A stretch of 64,000 bases of DNA from CAYQNU01 sp964419055 (GTDB taxonomy: Bacteria; Bacteroidota; Bacteroidia; Flavobacteriales_D; Parvicellaceae), in the NCBI GenBank assembly GCA_964419055.1, contig CAYQNU010000003.1:124001-188000 (forward strand). The letters run 5' to 3'. How positions within the stretch are numbered: position 1 is the first letter of the stretch; every line of letters starts with the position of its first letter. Below the pieces are notes generated by a model. That model had not been told where the DNA came from and did no database searches. It saw only the letters and a program-made list of their open reading frames with translations. This document shows, one piece after another, positions 18,001 to 24,526 of the stretch. A program made the position numbers and the translations under genes.

Positions 18001-19893
18001 GCTAACGGACCTCTTTGTACAGGTGCAACTTTAAATTTATCTACACCGGCAGTAACAGGTGCTACCTACGCTTGGACTGGACCAGGAGGATATACCTCTA
18101 CTACTAGAAATCCATCTAGAACAAACGTTACAACAGCAATGGCTGGAACTTACACAGTAACTGTAACAAATGGAGGGTGTACTGCTACTTCTTCTGTAAC
18201 CGTAGTTATTAATACTCAACCAACGGCTACTGCAAGTTCTAACACACCCTTATGTGAAGGAGCTACTTTAAATCTTTCTACTCCAGCAATAACGGGAGCT
18301 ACCTATGCTTGGACAGGACAAAATAGTTATACTTCTTCAACTAGAAATCCATCCATAACCAACGTAACAACAGGAATGACAGGAACTTATACCGTAACCG
18401 TTACTAATGGCAGTTGTACAGCAACTTCTTCTGTAAATGTTGTGGTTAATGCATCACCAACAGCCCTAGCTGGGTCAAATGGTCCATTATGTGAAGGGGC
18501 TACATTAAATTTAAATACACCAACAGTTGCAACCGCCACATACGCTTGGACAGGGCCGAATGGATTTAACTCATCACTTCAAAACCCGACTCTAAGCACA
18601 ATAACCACGGCTATGGCAGGTACATACAACTTGACAGTAACATTAGGCAGTTGCTCATCGGTTTCTTCAGTTGTTGTGGTAATAAATCCGGCTCCAACAG
18701 CTTTAGCTGCTGCTAACACGCCTTTGTGTTCGGGAGAAACATTAAATCTATCTACATCAGCCAATACTGGTGCGACTTACGCTTGGTCAGGTCCAAATGG
18801 ATTCACAGATAATCAGCAAAACCCAAGTATTTCAAATGTTACCACAATAATGTCCGGTATGTATGAAGTTAACGTAACCATTGGTAATTGTTCAGCTTTG
18901 TCAACTGTAAATGTTGTTGTAAATGAAACGCCAACGGCCAATGCAACGAGCAATGGACCTATATGTGAAGGAAATACGTTGAATCTTTCTACAACAAACC
19001 AAGTTGGGGCATCTTACGCTTGGACAGGTCCAAATGGGTTTACTTCATCATTAAGTAATCCAACAATTACTTCAGCAACTTCACTTGAGGCAGGTTTATA
19101 TACGGTTGTGACCACTATTGGTTCTTGTTCTAGCACTTCATCAGTACAAGTGGATATAAACGCTGCTGTTCCTTCCAATGCCTCAAGTAATAGTCCAATC
19201 TGTGAAGGTGGTGTATTAAACTTAACCACACCAGCAGTGTTTGGTGCTACCTATTCTTGGACAGGTCCTAATGGATTCACTTCAAATGTTCAAAATCCAA
19301 TACTATTTAATGCCACGGCTAATGAAATAGGAAGCTATACCGTGGTTGTTACTACTGCACAATGTGGTTTAGTGGGAAGTACCTCATCAACTAGTGTAAA
19401 CGTATTACCTTTGCCAGCAGCACCTATTATTACTTATGTTGGAGGAATTCTTAATTCGAATCAAACAAGTGGTAACCAATGGTATTTAGATGGCGAAGCA
19501 ATAGTTGGAGAAATAGGTGTTACGCATACGCCTATATCTAGTGGAACATATACCGTAACCTATTCAAATGGCGAATGTACTTCTCAAGAATCTAATGAAA
19601 TTCTACTTGATTTCTCTGCCATAGAATTAAATGATTTATTAGAAGTATTTGAGATTTATCCTAATCCAAATAATGGAACATTTATAGTAATGATTGCTGG
19701 AATAAAAGAAGGTAATTATTCGGTAGATGTTCTTAATACTATAGGTCAAACGGTATATAGCAAAGAACTTGGTCAATTACACCAAACTTCTTATCAAGAA
19801 AATATTGATTTAAGTTATTTATCAAGAGGAATATACTTCTTTAGAATATCATCAGAAGGTAAATCAACCTTTAAAAAGTTTATTGTTCAATAA
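12061..19893 (+). CDS. Giant T9SS-secreted BNR propeller protein with 17 Ig-like repeats
   Basis: 2610 residues. Signal peptide MKKLSFLLLFAAYNLTFYAQ, then a pro-region. Residues about 100-760 are repeated BNR/Asp-box units (T-N-G-G-T-x-W, for example TTNGGTSWTT and STDGGTTWLP) typical of sialidase- or VPS10-like propellers. A PKD domain lies at about 758-840, a choice-of-anchor/MAM-like domain at about 844-1017 and another PKD at about 1022-1104. Seventeen tandem Ig-like repeats cover 1105-2450; the first 16 are exactly 79 residues each, with PLC.G.TLNLSTP and YAWTGP.G(Y/F) cores. One more degenerate domain precedes the type A T9SS sorting domain (IYPNPNNGTF, then SRGIYFFRISSEGKSTFKKFIVQ). 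It is a secreted or surface-anchored stalked protein; catalysis is not shown and no sialidase catalytic residues were assigned. Confidence 0.9.
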   Translation: MKKLSFLLLFAAYNLTFYAQTWVDMMQDPNANFYETQEEFNAYWDNRPYEKGKGYKQFRRWENYMEPRVFPRGDVKVASKAYEEFVSYKKNNPTFFIPNTARSTGNWTQMGPVGAPTNGGAGRINFVRFMPGNTTTMFVGSPAGGLWKTTNGGTSWTTNTDQLSVIGCTDIAIDPANTNIMYLATGDGEAGDTYSIGVLKSTDGGTTWLPSGLTWTVNQGRTISKLLIHPTNSSILLAATSNGVYRTTDAGATWTQVRTGNFKDMEFKPGDPNTVYVSGTTFWKSINNGQNWTQVTSGLPTTGIARMALAVTPANSAYVYMLVARSSDNGLLGVYRSTDNGTTFTQRIGTSPNLLGWNSNGGDAGGQGWYDLAIAASETNADVVVVGGVNMWRSTNGGTNWTINGHWTGSGAPYVHADIHDIVFLPGSGTTYYSGNDGGIFRTTNSGTGWSDISANLTIAQQYRIGGSTATQNLLVSGHQDNGTNKMTGTNWAQIYGGDGMDCFIDRTNDNRIIASYVYGDFQRSTNGGGTWTTITTGLTGTAAWNAPIHQDPVTANTFYCGYQHIFKSTNSGTNWTQLAALPVATGSVVEFDVAPSNVNYIYVVKSNNVFKSTNGGTSWTTITTGLPTASAAATNVEIHPTNPDIVWVTFSGYSAGNKVFMTTNGGTNWTNYSTGLPNLPANCIIYQNSTPDALYLGTDVGVYYRDNTLSAWQPYMTGLPNVVVTDFEIYYPTQKLRAGTFGRGSWESDLFTAGASAPIANFNANRQVICQGQQVNFTDASSFAPTSWSWTFTGGTPATSTAQNPTVTYSTPGTYQVVLTATNANGSDTKTEVGYITVTSPQVLPLVEGFQGTFAPAGWVINDVNGNSASWLHATSVGGFGTSTSCTVFDNYNTDEAGARDEFWTPKYAFTSLSSATLTFDVAYARYNATYSDSLAVLVSTDCGLTFTQLFLKGGTTLSTAPDATTLFTPTAAQWRTETISLNSYTGQANVMIAFQNRGRYGNAIFVDNVNITGVVSSPAPVADFSATPTTVCVGQTVAFTDLSTGGPTSWSWSFTGGTPNTSTVQNPTITYNSAGTYAVSLTATNGSGSDTETKTAYISVNANPTATATANSPLCAGTTLNLSTPAITGATYAWTGPGGYTATTRNPSRTNVTTAMSGTYTVTVTNGGCSATSSVNVVVNAAPTATASSNGPLCVGATLNLSTPTVTGATYAWSGPGGYTSTVQNPTRTNITTAMAGTYTVTVTNAGCTSTSSVTVVINTLPTATASSNGPLCAGATLNLSTPAVTGATYAWAGPGGYTSTLQNPSRTNVTTAMAGTYTVTVTNGGCSATSSVTVVINASPTATATSNGPLCAGATLNLTTPAVTGATYAWTGPNSFTSTSQNPTISNVTTAMAGTYSVTVTNAGCSATSSVTVVISAAPTASAASNGPICSGATLNLTTTTVTGATYAWTGPGGYTSTTQNPTRTNATTAMAGTYTVTVTNGGCTATSSVTVVINASPTATATANGPLCAGGTLNLSTPAVTGATYSWTGPGGYTSTTRNPSRTNVTTAMAGTYTVIVTNGGCTATSSVTVVITAAPTATATANSPLCSGSTLNLSTPAVTGATYAWTGPGGYTSTTRNPSRTNVTTAMAGTYTVTVTNGGCTATSSVTVVINASPTATATANGTLCAGATLNLSTPAVTGATYAWTGPNSFTSTVQNPTIASTTTAMAGTYTVTVTNGGCTATSSVTVAIGSQPTAIATSNGPLCSGATLNLFTPTVAGSTYAWTGPNSFTSTAQNPTIASTTTAIAGTYTVTVTNGGCTATSSVTVVINASPTATATSNGPLCTGTTLNLSTPAVTGATYAWTGPGGYTATTRNPSRTNVTTAMAGTYTVTVTNGGCTATSSVTVVITSAPTATATANSPLCSGSTLNLSTPAVTGATYAWTGPGGYTSTTRNPSRTNVTTAMAGTYTVTVTNGGCTATSSVTVVINASPTATASANGPLCTGATLNLSTPAVTGATYAWTGPGGYTSTTRNPSRTNVTTAMAGTYTVTVTNGGCTATSSVTVVINTQPTATASSNTPLCEGATLNLSTPAITGATYAWTGQNSYTSSTRNPSITNVTTGMTGTYTVTVTNGSCTATSSVNVVVNASPTALAGSNGPLCEGATLNLNTPTVATATYAWTGPNGFNSSLQNPTLSTITTAMAGTYNLTVTLGSCSSVSSVVVVINPAPTALAAANTPLCSGETLNLSTSANTGATYAWSGPNGFTDNQQNPSISNVTTIMSGMYEVNVTIGNCSALSTVNVVVNETPTANATSNGPICEGNTLNLSTTNQVGASYAWTGPNGFTSSLSNPTITSATSLEAGLYTVVTTIGSCSSTSSVQVDINAAVPSNASSNSPICEGGVLNLTTPAVFGATYSWTGPNGFTSNVQNPILFNATANEIGSYTVVVTTAQCGLVGSTSSTSVNVLPLPAAPIITYVGGILNSNQTSGNQWYLDGEAIVGEIGVTHTPISSGTYTVTYSNGECTSQESNEILLDFSAIELNDLLEVFEIYPNPNNGTFIVMIAGIKEGNYSVDVLNTIGQTVYSKELGQLHQTSYQENIDLSYLSRGIYFFRISSEGKSTFKKFIVQ
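15373..19410 (+). repeat. Tandem array of 17 Ig-like coding repeats, 237-bp period
   Basis: Sixteen units of exactly 237 bases (79 codons) starting at 15373, then a 17th of 246 bases starting at 19165. Units 4-15 follow a higher-order pattern of four: the first residue runs S, A, (S, A, S, Q), (S, A, S, Q), S, A. Units 7 (16795) and 11 (17743), 948 bases apart, are nearly identical in DNA, which supports duplication of four-unit blocks. Confidence 0.9.
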
Positions 19894-19896
19894 TTG

Positions 19897-19934
19897 AAAA
19901 AAGCCTAAGCAATTTTGTTTAGGCTTTTTTTTTT
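19897..19934. terminator. Bidirectional terminator between convergent genes
   Basis: The stem AAAAAAGCCTAA / TTAGGCTTTTTT with a 10-base loop is followed by T on both strands. It serves the giant repeat gene and the convergent GT9 gene. Confidence 0.85.
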
Positions 19935-19969
19935 CGTAAACTTTCAGTTTGAGTCCGAAAATTATTTGG

Positions 19970-21019
19970 TCAGCGTACTAATTTTTGAACTAATTCAAAA
20001 ACGTGTTCCGTTAATATGGCTTCCATTGACTGACTAGCACAATGTTCTTGTTGCTTCGTCTTTAATTTCCCATATACACTGCAAGGTCGACAAGGTATAT
20101 TAGCCTGAATGATGAATGATTCATTATACAAAGGAGCAAAACCTAAATAAGGATGCGTTGGACCCCATATAGAAATAACAGGAACGCCCACAATTGAAGC
20201 AAGGTGCATATTTCCGCTATCCATAGCCACTACAGCTTTTGCTTTGGAAAGTATAAATAGTTCTTCCTCTAAACTAAATAACCCAGTAATATTCTTTGCG
20301 TTTGGGAAATGAGCTACCCAATCATCCAACGATTTTTTTTCATTTGCACCTCCTCCTAACAACATAATTGATACATTTTCTGATAAGGTTGATGTATAAA
20401 AAAGTTCTAAAAACGAGTGCCATTTTATTTGACCCCATTCTTTGCTTGAGTGTGCTGCAAACGGAGCAATGACTATAAAGTTTTGTTCATTAAAAATTGC
20501 TAATTCTGCCTTATCAAATTTTACTTTTGGTTCTAAACAGAACTTTTTGTTTAATGAGGCCTCCAAACCAGCCATTCTGAAAACATCAAGATACCTTTCG
20601 GTTGTGTGTTTAAGTGGGGTTAACGGTTTCTTTTTTGAGACTATCGCGTCTTTCTCCGATCGACCTTTATCAATTACGTAACAAGCTGTTGGTTTAAATG
20701 AAAGAGAAAAAAAACGTCTTATCACTTGTGTGCGCAACACATCATGTAAGTCGATAACCGCATCAAACTGCTCTGCTTTTAATTCTTTGTATAATTTTCG
20801 TAAACCAAAAAATCCTTTGTGTTCTTTTTTAAAGTCTGCGAAATGAAACGATAATCGACTATTTGATTTAAATAATGGCTTGAAAAAGGGCCGTGTCAAA
20901 AAGGTGATTTCTACATTAGGATGTTGTTCTAAAATAGCGTCAATAACTGGGGCACATAGAGCAACATCTCCCATTGCTGAAAAACGAATGACCAATAATT
21001 TTTTGGGAAGTTTTTTCAA
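19970..21019 (-). CDS. Glycosyltransferase family 9 (heptosyltransferase-like)
   Basis: 349 residues with the GT9 pattern: LLVIRFSAMGDVALCAPVIDA at the N terminus (the GDV loop), a middle VIDLHDVLRTQVI segment, and the C-terminal GGGANEKKS, then AMDSGNMHLASIVGVPVISIWGPTHP nucleotide-sugar site. GT9 enzymes such as WaaC/WaaF transfer ADP-heptose to lipopolysaccharide core at the inner face of the inner membrane. The exact sugar is not certain here. It is 23 bases downstream of the ornithine aminotransferase in the same direction and may be cotranscribed with it, though the functions are unrelated. Confidence 0.85.
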   Translation of the reverse strand: MKKLPKKLLVIRFSAMGDVALCAPVIDAILEQHPNVEITFLTRPFFKPLFKSNSRLSFHFADFKKEHKGFFGLRKLYKELKAEQFDAVIDLHDVLRTQVIRRFFSLSFKPTACYVIDKGRSEKDAIVSKKKPLTPLKHTTERYLDVFRMAGLEASLNKKFCLEPKVKFDKAELAIFNEQNFIVIAPFAAHSSKEWGQIKWHSFLELFYTSTLSENVSIMLLGGGANEKKSLDDWVAHFPNAKNITGLFSLEEELFILSKAKAVVAMDSGNMHLASIVGVPVISIWGPTHPYLGFAPLYNESFIIQANIPCRPCSVYGKLKTKQQEHCASQSMEAILTEHVFELVQKLVR

Positions 21020-21042
21020 CTATTCTTTGACTTAAAGCACTA

Positions 21043-22320
21043 TTAACGCTTAAATTCCATAATTGTTTTTTCGATAATCGCTACACATTCCATCAATTGT
21101 GATTCGGTCATAACCAACGGTGGGGCAAATCGAATGATGTTCCCATGTGTAGGTTTTGCTAACAAACCATTATCTCTCAGTTTCATACAAATATCCCAAG
21201 CTGTAGAGCTTTGTGGAGTATCGTTGATAATAATGGCATTTAACAAACCTTTTCCTCGTACTTTGCTTACTAAATCTGTTTTGGCGATTATGCGGTTCAT
21301 TTCATTTCTGAAAATAACACCTAATTTTCGGGCATTTTGAGCTAAATTCTCTTCTTTAACTACTTCCAAAGCTGCCATTGCTACTTTTGCAGCCATTGGA
21401 TTTCCCCCAAATGTGCTTCCGTGTTGTCCTGGTTTAATTACACTCATGATGTTGTCATTGGCCAAAACAGCTGAAACGGGATAAACACCACCTGAAACAG
21501 CTTTACCTAAAATCAAAATGTCCGGTTGGTTGTAGGTAGCTTGTTTTTCACAATGATTTTCACATGTACAATTACCACATACCGCCAAAAGACTGCCCGT
21601 ACGTGCTATACCGGTTTGTACTTCATCAGCTATAAACAATACATTATTTTCGGAACATAAACGTTTTGCTTCTGTTAAGAAATCCTCGTTAGGCACATAC
21701 ACACCTGCTTCTCCTTGAATAGGTTCAACCAAAAATCCAGCTACGTTTTTATTTTGCAAAGCATTTTTAAGCGCTTCCACATCATTATAAGGAATTCTAT
21801 CAAAACCAGGGGTGTAAGGACCAAAGTTTTTACGTGCATCTGGATCGTTTGAAAAGGAAACAATGGTAGTGGTTCTGCCATGGAAATTTCCTTCACAAAC
21901 CACTATTACGGCTTCATTTTCTGCAATTCCTCGTTTTTCATAGGCCCATTTACGGCATAATTTCACAGCGGTTTCAACAGCTTCTGCTCCCGTATTCATC
22001 GGCAATACTTTATCATAACCAAAATAAGTTGTGATGTATTTTTCATATTCGCCTAATGCATCATTATAAAAAGCTCGTGAAGTCAACGTAAGAGTTTGTG
22101 CTTGTTCAACTAACGCCCCTACAATTTTTGGATGACAATGACCTTGGTTTACTGCGGAATATGCAGATAGAAAATCAAAATATTGTTTACCTTCTACATC
22201 CCAAACGTATACACCTTCACCTTTTGCCAAAACCACCGGAAGTGGATGATAATTATGAGCTCCATATTGGTCTTCTAATGCTATGGCTTCTGCCGATGTA
22301 ATTTTTGTCATTGTTTCCAT
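21043..22320 (-). CDS. rocD: Ornithine--oxo-acid aminotransferase
   Basis: 425 residues from the ATG at 22320. Class III aminotransferase signatures are present: AHNYHPLPVVLAKGEGVYVWD, NTGAEAVETAVKLCRKW, the PLP aspartate in FIADEVQTGIARTG, and the Schiff-base lysine in LILGKAVSGGVYP; HGSTFGGNPMAAKVA follows. It converts ornithine and 2-oxoglutarate to glutamate-5-semialdehyde and glutamate. An unusual short insertion, CGNCTCENHC, lies between the PLP Asp and Lys motifs and could bind a metal (inference). The upstream ATG at 22350 is less likely because a promoter-like TACTTTTG at 22363-22370 would leave almost no leader and homologous alignment begins after it. Confidence 0.9.
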   Translation of the reverse strand: METMTKITSAEAIALEDQYGAHNYHPLPVVLAKGEGVYVWDVEGKQYFDFLSAYSAVNQGHCHPKIVGALVEQAQTLTLTSRAFYNDALGEYEKYITTYFGYDKVLPMNTGAEAVETAVKLCRKWAYEKRGIAENEAVIVVCEGNFHGRTTTIVSFSNDPDARKNFGPYTPGFDRIPYNDVEALKNALQNKNVAGFLVEPIQGEAGVYVPNEDFLTEAKRLCSENNVLFIADEVQTGIARTGSLLAVCGNCTCENHCEKQATYNQPDILILGKAVSGGVYPVSAVLANDNIMSVIKPGQHGSTFGGNPMAAKVAMAALEVVKEENLAQNARKLGVIFRNEMNRIIAKTDLVSKVRGKGLLNAIIINDTPQSSTAWDICMKLRDNGLLAKPTHGNIIRFAPPLVMTESQLMECVAIIEKTIMEFKR

Positions 22321-22362
22321 ACTTAAGGATGTTGTATATAATTGGTGCAATTAATTGCTGTG

Positions 22363-22370
22363 CAAAAGTA
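22363..22370 (-). promoter_or_regulatory. Possible -7 box of the ornithine aminotransferase gene
   Basis: TACTTTTG on the minus strand matches TAnnTTTG; the -33 position has TTC rather than TTG at 17 bases. It lies about 43 bases before the chosen ATG and directly after the upstream terminator. Confidence 0.4.
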
Positions 22371-22372
22371 AT

Positions 22373-22406
22373 AAAAAAAAGCGCATCGAAAAAGTTCGAC
22401 ACGCTT
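22373..22406 (-). terminator. Terminator after the peptide transporter gene
   Basis: On the minus strand an inverted repeat of about ten bases (AAGCGTGTCGAA pairing with TTCGATGCGCTT, two mismatches) is followed by TTTTTTTTA. It lies 26 bases after the stop of the transporter gene. Confidence 0.7.
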
Positions 22407-22431
22407 CAATATAAAAAATAAGCGTTCAGAA

Positions 22432-24321
22432 TTATTTAATTCCGTGCATTTTCTTAAGTAAGAATTTGTTTAATCCAAACATTACTAAACCTGCAATAAT
22501 TGGAATGGCAGTGAATATCAAGAAGAAAACAGTTAAGCCATAGTCTTCAGAAATTTTGTCAATAAAACTTCCTGATAAACCTGCTAACGTATTGGCTATG
22601 AATGAAGCTAAAAACCAAATTCCAAACATAAATCCAACCAAGTTAGCTGGAGATAATTTACTCACATAAGATAACCCTACAGGAGATACAGCTAATTCGC
22701 CCATAGTATGCAATAAATAAGCGATTATTAAAAATACCATACTTACTTGTGCAGTTTCCGCTCCGTTTGGAATCGTCATACTTCCAAAAGCTAATACCAG
22801 AAAGCCTAATCCCACAAGAACTAGTCCTATACCAAATTTGACAGGTCCACTTGGGTTGTATTTACTCTCCCATATCTTGGCAAACAATGGTGCCAATAAA
22901 ATGATAAAAAGTGAATTCAACACGCCAAACCAAGAAGCAGGCACCTCAAGCTCTTTGTCGAGCACAACATTTACTGTACCCGTGGTGCTTTGTGGGGTAA
23001 TGGCAGCCACTTCATCTGTAATTTTTCTGAAATTGCCTTTATTATTTACGTCCAATATTTTTATTTCTTGACCAACTGAAACTTTAGCATCAGTCCTAAT
23101 TGTTGTGTTGCTTGGAGTAGGGACGATCTGTTTAAAATCTTTAGAAGTAAAATGATATTGTAAGTATTCTGAATAAGATGCATTTTTAAGTTCCCCGCGA
23201 GAGTCGACTTCAACCATTGCAATGTAAGAAACATCGTAAGCGACAGTATTTAATTCTTTGTTAACTTTCCAACCAACAATACCCCAAATGATTAAAAAGC
23301 TAAAACATAATGAAAGTGCCATAATTGCAAATTTCTTGATGGTGACTTTTGCCAACATAAATAAAACATAGGTTATGATGCCTAGTGGTATGATTGTAAT
23401 CAGCGTGTTGACAATTGTGAAAATAGTGGCCGATTGACCTGTTAAAACCCTATCGGTAAAACTATCAGCGAAAATTGTCATTGAACCCCCAGATTGCTCA
23501 AATGCCAACCAAAAGAATATTGTAAAGAAAGCTAAAACTCCAACTACAAATAATCTGTCTGTTTTTACTTTTGAAGAAACTTCAGTTCCAATAGTTTTTG
23601 ACTCAGATGGCGTATCTAAAACATCTTCTGAACCTTCATTTATTACCTTATCCAATGCCTTTTCATCTTCAGTTTTTTCTTTTTCAGGTTTTAAACCAAT
23701 TTGATCAAATATACCTTGACCAAAATAGAACATAATCATACCTACCAACATAAAAACACCAGCCAAACCAAAGCCATAGCTCCAGCCTACAATTTCACCT
23801 AAAAAACCGCACAACATCATTCCTAAAAAGGCTCCAGCGTTGATTCCCATATAAAAAATAGAATAACCTCCATCTCTCTTTTCAGGTTCTTTTTTGTAAA
23901 TGCGGCCAACTATAGAAGAAATATTGGGTTTAAACATTCCATTCCCTAAAATTAATAACGCTAAACCAGTATAAAATGCCCACTCTGTTTCCAAAGCCAA
24001 AGCCCCGTGTCCCAAGGTCATTAATAAAGCACCTATCATAATTGACTTTCGATAACCTAAAAACTTGTCGGCAATTATTCCACCGAATATAGGTGTTACA
24101 TATACTAAACCTGTATAAATTCCATACAATGTTAATGCATCTGCATTACTCCATTCCCAACCTCCAATTCCGGCAGCACTTACTAGAAACAATACTAAAA
24201 TTGCTCTCATTCCATAGTAAGAGAAGCGCTCCCACATTTCGGTAAAAAAGAGCACAAACAATCCCGCAGGATGTCCCATTACTCTTAGTTGCTCTGTGTA
24301 ATCTGTTTTGATTGAACTCAT
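22432..24321 (-). CDS. POT/PTR family proton-coupled peptide transporter
   Basis: 629 residues, mostly membrane helices. The diagnostic POT motif E-x-x-E-R-F-x-Y-Y-G is present (EMWERFSYYGMRA, residues about 28-40), followed by PIFGGIIADKFLGYRKSI and GNGMFKPNISSIVGRIY, both family signatures. It imports di- or tripeptides with protons across the inner membrane. Compared with E. coli DtpA-type proteins (about 500 residues) it has two extra hydrophilic stretches: a charged loop around residues 205-245 and an insertion of roughly 90 residues around 375-465, as in many Bacteroidota homologues. A terminator follows it, so it is a single-gene unit. Substrate range is not predictable. Confidence 0.9.
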   Translation of the reverse strand: MSSIKTDYTEQLRVMGHPAGLFVLFFTEMWERFSYYGMRAILVLFLVSAAGIGGWEWSNADALTLYGIYTGLVYVTPIFGGIIADKFLGYRKSIMIGALLMTLGHGALALETEWAFYTGLALLILGNGMFKPNISSIVGRIYKKEPEKRDGGYSIFYMGINAGAFLGMMLCGFLGEIVGWSYGFGLAGVFMLVGMIMFYFGQGIFDQIGLKPEKEKTEDEKALDKVINEGSEDVLDTPSESKTIGTEVSSKVKTDRLFVVGVLAFFTIFFWLAFEQSGGSMTIFADSFTDRVLTGQSATIFTIVNTLITIIPLGIITYVLFMLAKVTIKKFAIMALSLCFSFLIIWGIVGWKVNKELNTVAYDVSYIAMVEVDSRGELKNASYSEYLQYHFTSKDFKQIVPTPSNTTIRTDAKVSVGQEIKILDVNNKGNFRKITDEVAAITPQSTTGTVNVVLDKELEVPASWFGVLNSLFIILLAPLFAKIWESKYNPSGPVKFGIGLVLVGLGFLVLAFGSMTIPNGAETAQVSMVFLIIAYLLHTMGELAVSPVGLSYVSKLSPANLVGFMFGIWFLASFIANTLAGLSGSFIDKISEDYGLTVFFLIFTAIPIIAGLVMFGLNKFLLKKMHGIK

Positions 24322-24465
24322 AATAAATAACTCGTTTTTTAAAAATTGAGGTTCGAAAATACTATTTTTTTTTATTGTAAAGGGTAACTTTAAATTTATA
24401 TTTTAATTTCTACTCTAGATGAATAAAATATTTCGACTAAAATACCATTATAGTCGATTAATATT

Positions 24466-24473
24466 TACCTTTG
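24466..24473 (+). promoter_or_regulatory. Possible -7 box upstream of the amidase gene
   Basis: TACCTTTG matches the Bacteroidota -7 element; no TTG is found at the expected distance. It lies about 54 bases before the ATG at 24527 and supports that start over the in-frame ATG at 24419. Confidence 0.35.
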
Positions 24474-24526
24474 TGATTCATTTTAGTTTAATCCTTTATT
24501 TTTACATACTTGTAACCTTAAAAGCT

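Noticed and set aside
15373..19410. Regular direct repeats as a CRISPR array
   Set aside because: The units are 237 bases, entirely coding, without short spacers; they encode Ig-like domains.
24419..24526. N-terminal extension of the amidase
   Set aside because: It would put two hydrophobic segments in a row; a clean signal peptide starts at 24527 and a promoter-like box lies within the extension.
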